Origin: Pseudomonadota bacterium
GTDB lineage: Bacteria; Pseudomonadota; Alphaproteobacteria; Rhizobiales; Rhizobiaceae
Assembly: GCA_023419535.1 (NCBI GenBank)
Contig: JAEZXX010000078.1
Location: forward strand, 1 to 20,892
Reading direction: 5' to 3'
DNA length: 20,892 nt
Shown: in pieces, positions 6,890 to 15,142 of the stretch
Numbering within the stretch: position 1 is the stretch's first letter
Layout of the letters: every line of letters begins with the position of its first letter
Position numbers and translations under genes: made by a program
Notes under the pieces: model-generated
Seen by the model: only the letters and a program-made list of their open reading frames with translations
The model's database searches: none
What the model was told of the DNA's origin: nothing

Positions 6890-8206
6890 ATGACGCCCGC
6901 GCCCGACGACACCATCGCAGCCCTCTCCAGCGGCCCGCTGCCGGCGGGCGTCGCGGTGCTGCGCGTTTCCGGCCCGGCGGCGCGGGAGGCGCTGGTTCGG
7001 CTGGCTGGCGGGGTTCCGGAGCCCCGCCGGGCGAGCCTTCGCACGATCCGCGACCTGACCGGAGCGCCGATCGATCGCGGCCTGGTCCTGTTCTTCGCAG
7101 GGCCGGCCTCGGTGACCGGCGAGGATTTGGCCGAGATCCATCTCCACGGCGGGCGCGCGGTGGTCGCCGCGGCGCTCGGCGCCCTGACGAGCCTTCCCGG
7201 CGTCCGGCTCGCCGAAGCTGGCGAGTTCACCCGTCGCGCCTTCGCCAACGGACGGATCGACCTGACGGAAGCCGAAGGCCTCGCCGACCTCCTGGCGGCG
7301 GAGACGGAAGGCCAGCGCCGGCAGGCCCTGCTCCAGGCCGGCGGCGCTCACCGCGCGCTCTATGAAGACTGGTCGCGGCGCCTGTTGTACGCCCGAGCGA
7401 TGCTGGAGGCCGATTTCGACTTCTCCGACGAGGACGACGTCGCAGACGACGTCGCCGCATCGGTGCTTCCGGCGGTCCACGCGATCGCCGCCGAGATCGA
7501 GGCCCACCTCTCCGGCGCCGCGCGCGGCGAGATCCTGCGCGAGGGGTTCCGGGTCGCGATCGTCGGGCCGCCCAACGCGGGCAAGTCCAGCCTTCTCAAC
7601 GCCCTCGCCCGCCGCGAGGCGGCCATCGTCTCCGACATCCCCGGCACGACGCGCGATGCGATCGAGGTCGCGCTGGACCTCGCGGGCGTTCCGGTCCGCC
7701 TCGTCGACACGGCCGGTCTGCGCGAGACGGGCGATGCGATCGAGGCGATCGGGATCGAGCGCGCCAGGCGCGCGATGGTCGAGGCCGACCTCGTCCTTCA
7801 CCTGACGCCCGCCGGCGAGGCGTGGGACGCCTCGCTCGTCGAGGCCGTCGATCCCGCCCGGCTTTGGCGGATCGCGGCCAAGGCCGATCTTTCGCCGAGC
7901 GAGGACCCGGCGCGCCTGTCGGTCCGGACCGGCGAGGGCCTGGACGCGCTCGTCGCGCGGATCGGAGCGGAGGCGCTCGCGCGGGCGGGCGAGGGCCTCC
8001 AGCCGGTCCCCACGCGCGAACGCCACCGCCTGCATCTGGCGCAGGCGCTGTCGATCCTGAGGCACGAGCCGCTCGCCGGCCTGCCGCCCGAGATCGTCGC
8101 CGAGGCGCTGCGACGGGCCGACGACGCGCTCGGCGCCTTGACGGGGCGACGCGGGGTGGAGGAGCTTCTGGGGGTGATCTTTTCGGAATTCTGCATCGGC
8201 AAATGA
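6890..8206 (+). CDS. mnmE: tRNA uridine-5-carboxymethylaminomethyl(34) synthesis GTPase MnmE
   Basis: 438 aa. With MnmG it installs the (carboxymethyl)aminomethyl group on wobble uridine 34 of tRNAs reading NNA/NNG codons. The N-terminal tetrahydrofolate-binding domain includes PAGVAVLRVSGPAA, GEDLAEIHLHGG and AGEFTRRAFANGRIDLTEAEGL. The G domain is inserted in a helical domain: G1 GPPNAGKSS (226–234), G2 around IPGTTRDAIEV, G3 DTAGLRETGD, and G4 at 330–333 reading AKAD where NKxD is standard. The C-terminus ends FSEFCIGK, the conserved CxGK motif with the essential cysteine. No good Shine-Dalgarno is present: AGGG lies only two bases from the ATG, so the start rests on homology. The stop lies one base before the next gene, and mnmG follows after that gene. 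Confidence 0.95.
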   Translation: MTPAPDDTIAALSSGPLPAGVAVLRVSGPAAREALVRLAGGVPEPRRASLRTIRDLTGAPIDRGLVLFFAGPASVTGEDLAEIHLHGGRAVVAAALGALTSLPGVRLAEAGEFTRRAFANGRIDLTEAEGLADLLAAETEGQRRQALLQAGGAHRALYEDWSRRLLYARAMLEADFDFSDEDDVADDVAASVLPAVHAIAAEIEAHLSGAARGEILREGFRVAIVGPPNAGKSSLLNALARREAAIVSDIPGTTRDAIEVALDLAGVPVRLVDTAGLRETGDAIEAIGIERARRAMVEADLVLHLTPAGEAWDASLVEAVDPARLWRIAAKADLSPSEDPARLSVRTGEGLDALVARIGAEALARAGEGLQPVPTRERHRLHLAQALSILRHEPLAGLPPEIVAEALRRADDALGALTGRRGVEELLGVIFSEFCIGK

Positions 8207-8207
8207 G

Positions 8208-8735
8208 ATGGACGGCGACTTCATCATCCGTGCCAGCGCCCCGAGCGACGTTCCGGGTCTGACAGCGCTCATCAACCTGCCCGGCTTCCGGCACGGGACC
8301 CTGCGCATGCCGTTCGAGGCGGAGGACTCGGTGCGCCAGCGTCTGTTCAAGCCGGGATCCAACGCGGTTTCGCTCGTCGCCGAGCGGAGCGGACAGGTCG
8401 TCGGATCGGCGGGCCTGATGCCCTATTCCGGCCGGCGGGCCCATGTCGGGACGATCGGAATGGGCGTCCACGACGATTTCCGCCGCCGCGGCATCGGCCG
8501 GGCGCTGCTGACCGCTCTCCTCGACGTCGCCGACAACTGGCTCGGGCTTCGCCGGGTGGAGCTGGACGTGAACGTCGACAATGTCGGCGCGATCGCGCTC
8601 TACCGCGCGCTCGGCTTCGAGCTGGAGGGAACGGCGCGCCAGTCGATCCTGCGCGACGGTGTGCTCGTCGACGCCCATTGGATGGCCCGGCTGCGGCCGC
8701 CGGCGCCTGCCGCGACTGAGCCGCGCCCGGATTGA
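8208..8735 (+). CDS. GNAT-family N-acetyltransferase, YhhY (AaaT)-like
   Basis: 175 aa, ATG one base after the mnmE stop, so probably translated by coupling. It is a single GNAT domain. Acetyl-CoA is bound at the pyrophosphate loop RRRGIGRALL (residues 92–101), followed by VELDVNVDNVGAIALYRALGF, the usual motif B with tyrosine. The order TLRMPFEA … SHxG-like VGTIGMGVHDDF … DNWLGLRRVEL … GFELEGTARQSILRDG … VDAHWMARL follows E. coli YhhY, reported to acetylate some amino acids, so a small amine or amino-acid substrate is the best guess. Protein N-terminal acetylation is an alternative. The C-terminal tail is proline/alanine-rich. Its position splits mnmE from mnmG, which are often adjacent, so it looks like an insertion into a tRNA-modification operon. 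No link to tRNA modification is visible in the sequence itself. Confidence 0.82.
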   Translation: MDGDFIIRASAPSDVPGLTALINLPGFRHGTLRMPFEAEDSVRQRLFKPGSNAVSLVAERSGQVVGSAGLMPYSGRRAHVGTIGMGVHDDFRRRGIGRALLTALLDVADNWLGLRRVELDVNVDNVGAIALYRALGFELEGTARQSILRDGVLVDAHWMARLRPPAPAATEPRPD

Positions 8736-8769
8736 CAGCCTCGCGGGAGGGGGGCTTAACCCTTTTCCC

Positions 8770-10634
<1,865 letters not shown>

Positions 10635-10638
<4 letters not shown>

Positions 10639-11279
10639 CGGGCGGTTCGTCCGCGCAGCGCGACGCCGTGCTGGCACGCCGAAAGGTTTCACGTGAAACG
10701 GCCGGACGGCTCGACGCCTACGAGACCCTGCTGCGCAGTTGGCAGGCGCGCACCAATCTCGTCGCCCCCTCGACGCTGCCCGATCTCTGGGAACGCCATT
10801 TCGAGGAGGGGCTGGTTCTCGGCGCGCTGGTGCCAGCGGACGCGCGAGAGGTCGTGGACCTCGGCTCCGGGGGCGGGCTGCCGGGGCTGGTGCTCGCGAT
10901 CCTCGCCAAGGCGCGCGGAAGCGGGCACGTGACGCTCGTCGAGAGCAACGGGAAGAAGGCCGCCTTTCTGCGCACCGTCGCGCGGGAACTGGCGCTCGAC
11001 TGCACCGTGCGGGCCGAGCGGATCGAGGTCTGCGGGCCGGTCGTCTCGGCCGCCGATGCCGTGACGGCCCGTGCGCTCGCACCGCTCGAGACGCTCCTCG
11101 AATGGGTGCAGCCGCATCTGGGTGCCGATGCCGTGTGCCTGTTTCCGAAAGGCCGCGGGCACGGGCTGGAGGTCGCCCGCGCCTCTCAACAGTTCGAATT
11201 CGATATGGTAAAGCATTCCTCTACGGGCGAACCCGAATCGGTCGTGCTCGAACTGCGCGCGCTTCGACGGCGCGCGTAG
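10635..11279 (+). CDS. rsmG: 16S rRNA (guanine(527)-N(7))-methyltransferase RsmG (GidB)
   Basis: 214 aa, ATG overlapping the mnmG stop by four bases. It methylates N7 of G527 in 16S rRNA; in other bacteria its loss gives low-level streptomycin resistance. SAM motif I is VVDLGSGGGLPG (73–84), followed by VTLVESNGKKAAFLRTVARE (motif II region), VTARALAPLETLLEW and LFPKGRG. Residues 18–22 read VSRET; this peptide is encoded by the parS palindrome and is a hallmark of alphaproteobacterial RsmG. One oddity: the stretch after WERH reads FEEG where most relatives have a D-S pair (RHxxDS). The gene sits between mnmG and parA, as in many alphaproteobacteria. Confidence 0.93.
10685..10700. other. parS: parS centromere site for ParB, inside rsmG
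   Basis: GTTTCACGTGAAAC (10686–10699) is a perfect 14-bp palindrome identical to the core of the universal parS consensus TGTTTCACGTGAAACA; only the outermost bases differ (G and G instead of T and A). It is read in frame as V-S-R-E-T near the start of RsmG. ParB, encoded about 1.5 kb downstream, should load here as a CTP-dependent clamp. This marks the origin-proximal part of the chromosome. I did not see a second copy in the window. Confidence 0.92.
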
Positions 11280-11324
11280 GACCGTCAACGGCCGGGCGGC
11301 CCTCGTTCGGCCAGGGGTGCGGAT

Positions 11325-12137
11325 TTGGATAATCGTTCCGGGTCCGGAATGCGGACCATCACCATCGCGAACCAGAAGGGCGGGGTCGGCAAGACGACGA
11401 CCGCCATTAATCTCGCGACGGCTCTCGCCGCCATCGGCCGGCGCACGCTGCTTATCGACCTCGACCCGCAAGGCAACGCCTCGACCGGGCTCGGCATCGA
11501 CAAGGACGACCGGGAGGTCTCGTCCTATGACGTCTTGACGGAACGCGCGTCCATCACCGAGGCCGCGTCCGCGACGGCCGTTCCGAACCTGTCCGTCGTG
11601 CCCTCGACGCTCGACCTCCTGGGTCTGGAAATGGAGATCGCGAGCGCCAGCGGACGGGCCTACCGTCTTCGCGACGCGCTGCACTTTCATGTCGAGGAGA
11701 ACGCGCATTTTGACTTCGTCCTCGTCGACTGCCCGCCCTCGCTGAACCTCCTGACGATCAACGCCATGGCGGCGGCCGATTCGATCCTGGTGCCGCTGCA
11801 GTGCGAGTTCTTCGCGCTGGAAGGTCTCAGCCAGCTTCTGGAGACGGTGGAGCGCGTGCGCGACACGCTGAACCCCGCCCTCGGGCTGCACGGCATCGTG
11901 CTCACCATGTTCGACGGCCGGAACAATCTGGCCAGTCAGGTGGTGAAGGACGTGCGCGCCTATATGGGCGACCATGTCTACGACACGATCATCCCGCGGA
12001 ACGTTCGCGTCTCCGAGGCTCCGTCCTTCGGCAAACCGGCGATCCTCTATGACATGAAATGCTCGGGCAGCCAGGCGTATATCCGCCTCGCCTCCGAGGT
12101 GATCCAGCGCGAGCGCGGGCTGGGCGTGGCGGCATGA
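11325..12137 (+). CDS. parA: Chromosome-partitioning ATPase ParA (Soj)
   Basis: 270 aa from the TTG at 11325, which has AGGGG (11313–11317) seven bases upstream. An ATG at 11349 is an alternative that removes eight residues and lacks a good ribosome binding site. It has the deviant Walker A KGGVGKT (18–24, counted from TTG), switch I DLDPQGNASTGLG, Walker B-type FVLVDCPPSLNLLTINAM, and PLQCEFFALEGLSQLLETV and PRNVRVSEAPSFGKP, the signatures of chromosomal type Ia ParA without an N-terminal HTH. ATP-bound ParA coats the nucleoid and ParB stimulates its ATPase, which pulls the parS-marked origin to the opposite pole. It is followed 61 bases later by parB, and the pair lies just downstream of rsmG with its parS. 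Confidence 0.95.
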   Translation: MDNRSGSGMRTITIANQKGGVGKTTTAINLATALAAIGRRTLLIDLDPQGNASTGLGIDKDDREVSSYDVLTERASITEAASATAVPNLSVVPSTLDLLGLEMEIASASGRAYRLRDALHFHVEENAHFDFVLVDCPPSLNLLTINAMAAADSILVPLQCEFFALEGLSQLLETVERVRDTLNPALGLHGIVLTMFDGRNNLASQVVKDVRAYMGDHVYDTIIPRNVRVSEAPSFGKPAILYDMKCSGSQAYIRLASEVIQRERGLGVAA

Positions 12138-12198
12138 GTTTCGTGTCGGAACCGCAACGATCCGCCCGCGGCAACGGTCTGAGCAAGGAGATGCGTCC

Positions 12199-13182
12199 AT
12201 GAGTGACGACAAGTCGCGGGCGCGTCTGGGGCGCGGCCTCGCTTCCCTCATCGGCGGCGGCGCGGGCACGGCACGGCCGGGCGGAGCCTCCGGCTTCTCG
12301 ATCCCGGGCGCTTCGGGCGCCCCGATCGGCGAACGGCGCGTAGCGCCCTCGCAGCTCGCGCCGAACCCCGACAATCCCCGCCGCAGCTTCGATCAGGCCG
12401 GGCTCGAAGAGCTGGCGGCCTCCATACGCGTCCACGGCGTCGTCCAGCCGATCCTGGTGCGGCGGCGGAGCGGGGAAGGCGCGCCCTTCGAGATCGTCGC
12501 CGGCGAACGGCGCTGGCGGGCCTCGCGCATCGCCGGGGTCGCCGACGTGCCGATCGTCGTGCGCGACCTCTCGGACCGCGAGACGCTGGCGATCGCCATC
12601 ATCGAGAACGTCCAGCGTGCCGACCTCAACGCCGTGGAAGAGGCGATGGGCTACGAGGCGCTGATCCGCGAGCACGGCTACACCCAGAACGATCTGGCCG
12701 AGATCGTCGGCAAGTCGCGCAGCCATGTGGCGAACACGCTCCGGCTCCTGAAGCTCCCCGAGGGGGTGAAGGAGATGGTGCGCACCGGCGAGCTGTCGGC
12801 TGGCGCGGCCCGCACGGCGGTCTCGGCGTCGGACCCGGAGGCCTTTGCGCGCCGGATCGTGGAAGGAGGCATGAGCGTTCGCGAGGCCGAGGAGGCTGCG
12901 CGCGGTGCCGTGGAACCTCAGGCGACGGGCGGGGCTGCGAAGCCGGTCGCGAGCCGCAAGGCTGGCAAGGCGAAGGAGGCCAAGGACCCGGACACGCTGG
13001 CGCTCGAAAGCCTTCTGTCCGTGTCGCTCGCCATGCCTGTCTCGATCGAACTCGCCGGAACCGGCGGACGAGGGCGGCTCTCGCTCGATTTCGCCGATCT
13101 CGACCAGCTCGACGAACTCTGCCGCCTGCTTCGCGCGCGCAGCACGAAGAGCGCAGGCGAGCCCAAGGTGCGCAGCCTTTAG
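12199..13182 (+). CDS. parB: Chromosome-partitioning protein ParB (Spo0J), CTP-dependent clamp
   Basis: 327 aa; ATG with AAGGAG eight bases upstream. The N-terminus carries LGRGLASLIG, the short conserved segment that in relatives contacts ParA and stimulates its ATPase. A glycine/alanine-rich linker leads to the ParB/Srx domain: NPDNPRRSF, GERRWRAS (102–109, the CTP-binding C-motif) and IENVQR (135–140). The parS-reading helix-turn-helix is TQNDLAEIVGKSRSHVANTLRLL (from 162), followed by the linker GELSAGAARTAV. A charged linker (about 235–265) precedes the C-terminal dimerisation domain (GRGRLSLDFADLDQLDELCRLL). All domains are intact. It is the last gene of the plus-strand block and converges with holA. 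Confidence 0.95.
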   Translation: MSDDKSRARLGRGLASLIGGGAGTARPGGASGFSIPGASGAPIGERRVAPSQLAPNPDNPRRSFDQAGLEELAASIRVHGVVQPILVRRRSGEGAPFEIVAGERRWRASRIAGVADVPIVVRDLSDRETLAIAIIENVQRADLNAVEEAMGYEALIREHGYTQNDLAEIVGKSRSHVANTLRLLKLPEGVKEMVRTGELSAGAARTAVSASDPEAFARRIVEGGMSVREAEEAARGAVEPQATGGAAKPVASRKAGKAKEAKDPDTLALESLLSVSLAMPVSIELAGTGGRGRLSLDFADLDQLDELCRLLRARSTKSAGEPKVRSL

Positions 13183-13263
13183 GGGGCATTTCGGCGGGAG
13201 CGCCCCTGCGGCGGACGCAAGGCGAAACCTGGACGTCGTTCCTGAAGCGCCATTCCCACCCAG

Positions 13264-13321
13264 CTATTCCGGCCTCGTCACTCCCCGCGGCCATTCCAGC
13301 CTGTCCATTCCAGCCTCGTCA
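13264..13321 (+). repeat. Short direct repeats next to the REP pair
   Basis: CTATTCCGGCCTCGTCA (13264–13280) recurs as CCATTCCAGCCTCGTCA (13305–13321) with two mismatches, and a third partial copy, CCATTCCAGCCT, lies at 13291–13302. The last copy runs into the left palindrome. This looks like tandem partial duplication of the flank of the REP element; no coding potential is evident. Confidence 0.6.
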
Positions 13322-13420
13322 TCCTCGGGCTTGACCCGAGGATCGGGCGGAAGCGCCGTGGCGATGGACCAAGGTCGGCGTGGTCGGAGCGCGATTCCCG
13401 GGTCAAGCCCGGGAATGACG
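13318..13420. repeat. REPIN-like pair of inverted REP palindromes between parB and holA
   Basis: The left palindrome is ATCCTCGGG (13321–13329), loop CTTGA, CCCGAGGAT (13335–13343). The right is ATTCCCGGG (13394–13402), loop TCAAG, CCCGGGAAT (13408–13416). Both stems are perfect 9-mers and the loops are reverse complements, so the two units face each other; the element begins CGTCAT and ends ATGACG. Such GTCATnCnCGGGCTTGACCCG palindromes are common interspersed repeats of alphaproteobacteria. The rest of the 323-base parB–holA gap (13183–13505) shows no gene. The stems may also serve as bidirectional 3' ends for the convergent genes, but no T-tracts follow. Confidence 0.75.
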
Positions 13421-13505
13421 AAGCTTGGAGCAAAAAGGTTTGGAAATCCGGCGGCATGTCCGCACCGTTCCGGTACGGCTGCTGGACGAACGCTGCCAGG
13501 CCGTA

Positions 13506-14549
13506 TCACCGCCGCGTCAGGCGGCGACGGGCGGCCTCGACGCCGATCTCGATCAGCGTGCGGTGGGTGATCGTCGCGGCGAGCGCCGCCTCCTTGCGGC
13601 TCGAGAGCACGTCCGCCTCGATCCGCGACAGGGTCGCGGCGAGGCCGGCTCGGTCCCAGGCCTGCGCTGCGGCAAGAAGTGCGTCCTTGCGTCGGAAGTG
13701 GGGACGGCGCTTCTCGACCGCCGAGGCGACGGTCGCGCCGCCCGCCTCCACCTCCTCGCGGATCGCGAGCAGCTGGTGGAAGTGACGCAGCAGCGCCGAA
13801 TGCAGCTGGAAGGTCGAGGTGCCCGAAGCGGTCAGCCGCTCGATCAGCTCCGGAAGCTTGCGGACCTCGCCGCCTGCCGCCGCGTCCACCGCCTCGTCCA
13901 CGGTCTCGGCGGAGACGTCGCCGACGACGGCGGCCACGTCCTCCTCGACGATGCCGGGGCGCCCGTGCGCATAAAGGCAGAGCTTGCGCACCTCGCCGCG
14001 CGAGGCCATGCGGTCGGCGCCGAGCCGGCTCTTGAGAAGCTCGCGCGCGCCGCGCTCGATGACGAGGCCGCTGGCGGCCAGCTCCTCGTCGATCATGCGG
14101 TCGAGCGCCCGGCCCTCGTCCTGGTAGCAGGGCAGCGCCATCGCCGCGTGCCCGCGCTCGGCGTTCAGCCTGAGGCCGGAATTCTTCTTCAGGTCGCCCG
14201 CCTCGATGACGACGATCGCGTCCTTCGGCGGGTCGGAGGCGAGGTCGGAGACCGCGTCGGCGAGGTTGCGCCCGTTGCCGGCGCCCTTCACCCGGATGAG
14301 CCGGCGACCGCCGAAGAGGCTGATCGTGCGCGCCTCGTCGAAGAGGCGTCCGATTTCGCGCTCCAGCTCGTCCGCCTGCAGGAGGACGGAGGCGAAGGGA
14401 TCGCCCCGGTCGACGCCCGACCCGTTCGCGATCGCCTCGGCGCGCTCGGCGACGAGGCCGGGATCGGGCCCGTAGAGCAGGATCACCGGAAAGGCGTGGT
14501 CGGGCCGTGCGAGGAACGCGTCGACCTCGCCGGCCCGCTTCTGCGCCAT
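13506..14549 (-). CDS. holA: DNA polymerase III subunit delta HolA
   Basis: 347 aa. The delta subunit is the wrench of the clamp loader that opens the beta sliding clamp. The N-terminal region LLYGPDPGLVAERAEAI resembles the family's LxGxDxxL start, followed by DPFASVLLQADELE, SLFGGRRLIRVKGAGNGRN, AIVVIEAGDLKKNSGLR and the middle-domain stretch GADRMASRGEVRKLCLYAHG, where eubacterial delta proteins read D…R/L…ELEKLxLY. The C-terminal helical collar domain includes STFQLHSALLRHFHQLLAIRE. The stop and start with lptE share one base (TGATG), implying coupling. The leuS–lptE–holA order is widespread in proteobacteria and supports the call, since delta sequences are poorly conserved. Confidence 0.9.
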   Translation of the reverse strand: MAQKRAGEVDAFLARPDHAFPVILLYGPDPGLVAERAEAIANGSGVDRGDPFASVLLQADELEREIGRLFDEARTISLFGGRRLIRVKGAGNGRNLADAVSDLASDPPKDAIVVIEAGDLKKNSGLRLNAERGHAAMALPCYQDEGRALDRMIDEELAASGLVIERGARELLKSRLGADRMASRGEVRKLCLYAHGRPGIVEEDVAAVVGDVSAETVDEAVDAAAGGEVRKLPELIERLTASGTSTFQLHSALLRHFHQLLAIREEVEAGGATVASAVEKRRPHFRRKDALLAAAQAWDRAGLAATLSRIEADVLSSRKEAALAATITHRTLIEIGVEAARRRLTRR

Positions 14550-15142
14550 CAGCCGCGGGGCTGGGCGATACGGCCGGCGACCGTCGTCCGCCCGGTGGCA
14601 TCGCCGCGAAGGACCGGGGCGATGGCGAGGGTGATCTGCGCGGCGAGCGTTTCGCCGGCGTTCTGGCGCGCGTCGAGGAGCGCGCGCTGAGCGGCGAAGA
14701 GCTGCTCGGAGCGGTCGTAGGGCGCCGTCGCGAAGCGCGAGCCCGTCGCCACGACCTGCCCGTCCGCGAGGCGCGTGACGGTGTAGGTCGCGCTCATCCG
14801 ATAGACGCTCGCCGTCGGGACGCCGCTGCCGCCCTGGATCGAGACCGACGAATCCAGTCCGGTCACGGCGAGCGTCACCTGATAGATCGGGTCGCGGACC
14901 GGCTCGGCGCCGTTCAGCCGGAACAGGAGTGCGTTGCGCAGGATCTGGTCGGTGCGCGTCTGCGCCTCGACGACGGCGATCCGGCCTCGCAGCTGCGCGA
15001 GGGCGGCGCTGGAGGCGCCCGTCGCAGGGTCGACCGAGGTCGTGCCGTAGAGCGGGGCGGCCTGGCAGGCGCCGAGCGCGAGCGCGAGGCCGAGCGCGGC
15101 GGCGCGGCCGAGAGGGCCCTTGAAGGCGCTAGACAACGACAT
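14549..15142 (-). CDS. lptE: LPS-assembly lipoprotein LptE
   Basis: 197 aa from the ATG at 15140–15142, which has GGAAGGA six bases upstream; a longer frame from 15187 lies wholly within leuS and would put a polar stretch before the signal sequence. The N-terminus is a lipoprotein signal with a hydrophobic run and lipobox LGAC, lipidated Cys at residue 26. The mature protein is short and starts QAAPLYG, as is usual in LptE. It would sit in the outer membrane as plug and chaperone of the LptD barrel during LPS export. Sequence similarity in this family is low, and the assignment rests partly on gene order: it overlaps the end of leuS by 14 bases and abuts holA. Confidence 0.85.
   Translation of the reverse strand: MSLSSAFKGPLGRAAALGLALALGACQAAPLYGTTSVDPATGASSAALAQLRGRIAVVEAQTRTDQILRNALLFRLNGAEPVRDPIYQVTLAVTGLDSSVSIQGGSGVPTASVYRMSATYTVTRLADGQVVATGSRFATAPYDRSEQLFAAQRALLDARQNAGETLAAQITLAIAPVLRGDATGRTTVAGRIAQPRG

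Noticed and set aside
3998..8362. Very long open minus-strand frame antisense to fadD and mnmE
   Set aside because: Only its 3' part (3998–4912) is the rsmC-like gene. The rest mirrors the codon bias of fadD and mnmE in GC-rich DNA and shows no protein motifs.
12138..12198. Second parS site between parA and parB (GTTTCGTGTCGGAAC)
   Set aside because: Too many mismatches to the palindrome, and symmetry is lost.
13182..13207. Hairpin GGGGGC / GCCCCT after parB as terminator
   Set aside because: Fourteen-base loop, one weak pair and no T-tract; not enough to call.
13264..13440. Peptides such as PGLDPGI and RVKPEDD in frames crossing the parB–holA gap
   Set aside because: These are the familiar spurious translations of the alphaproteobacterial REP palindrome, not a gene.
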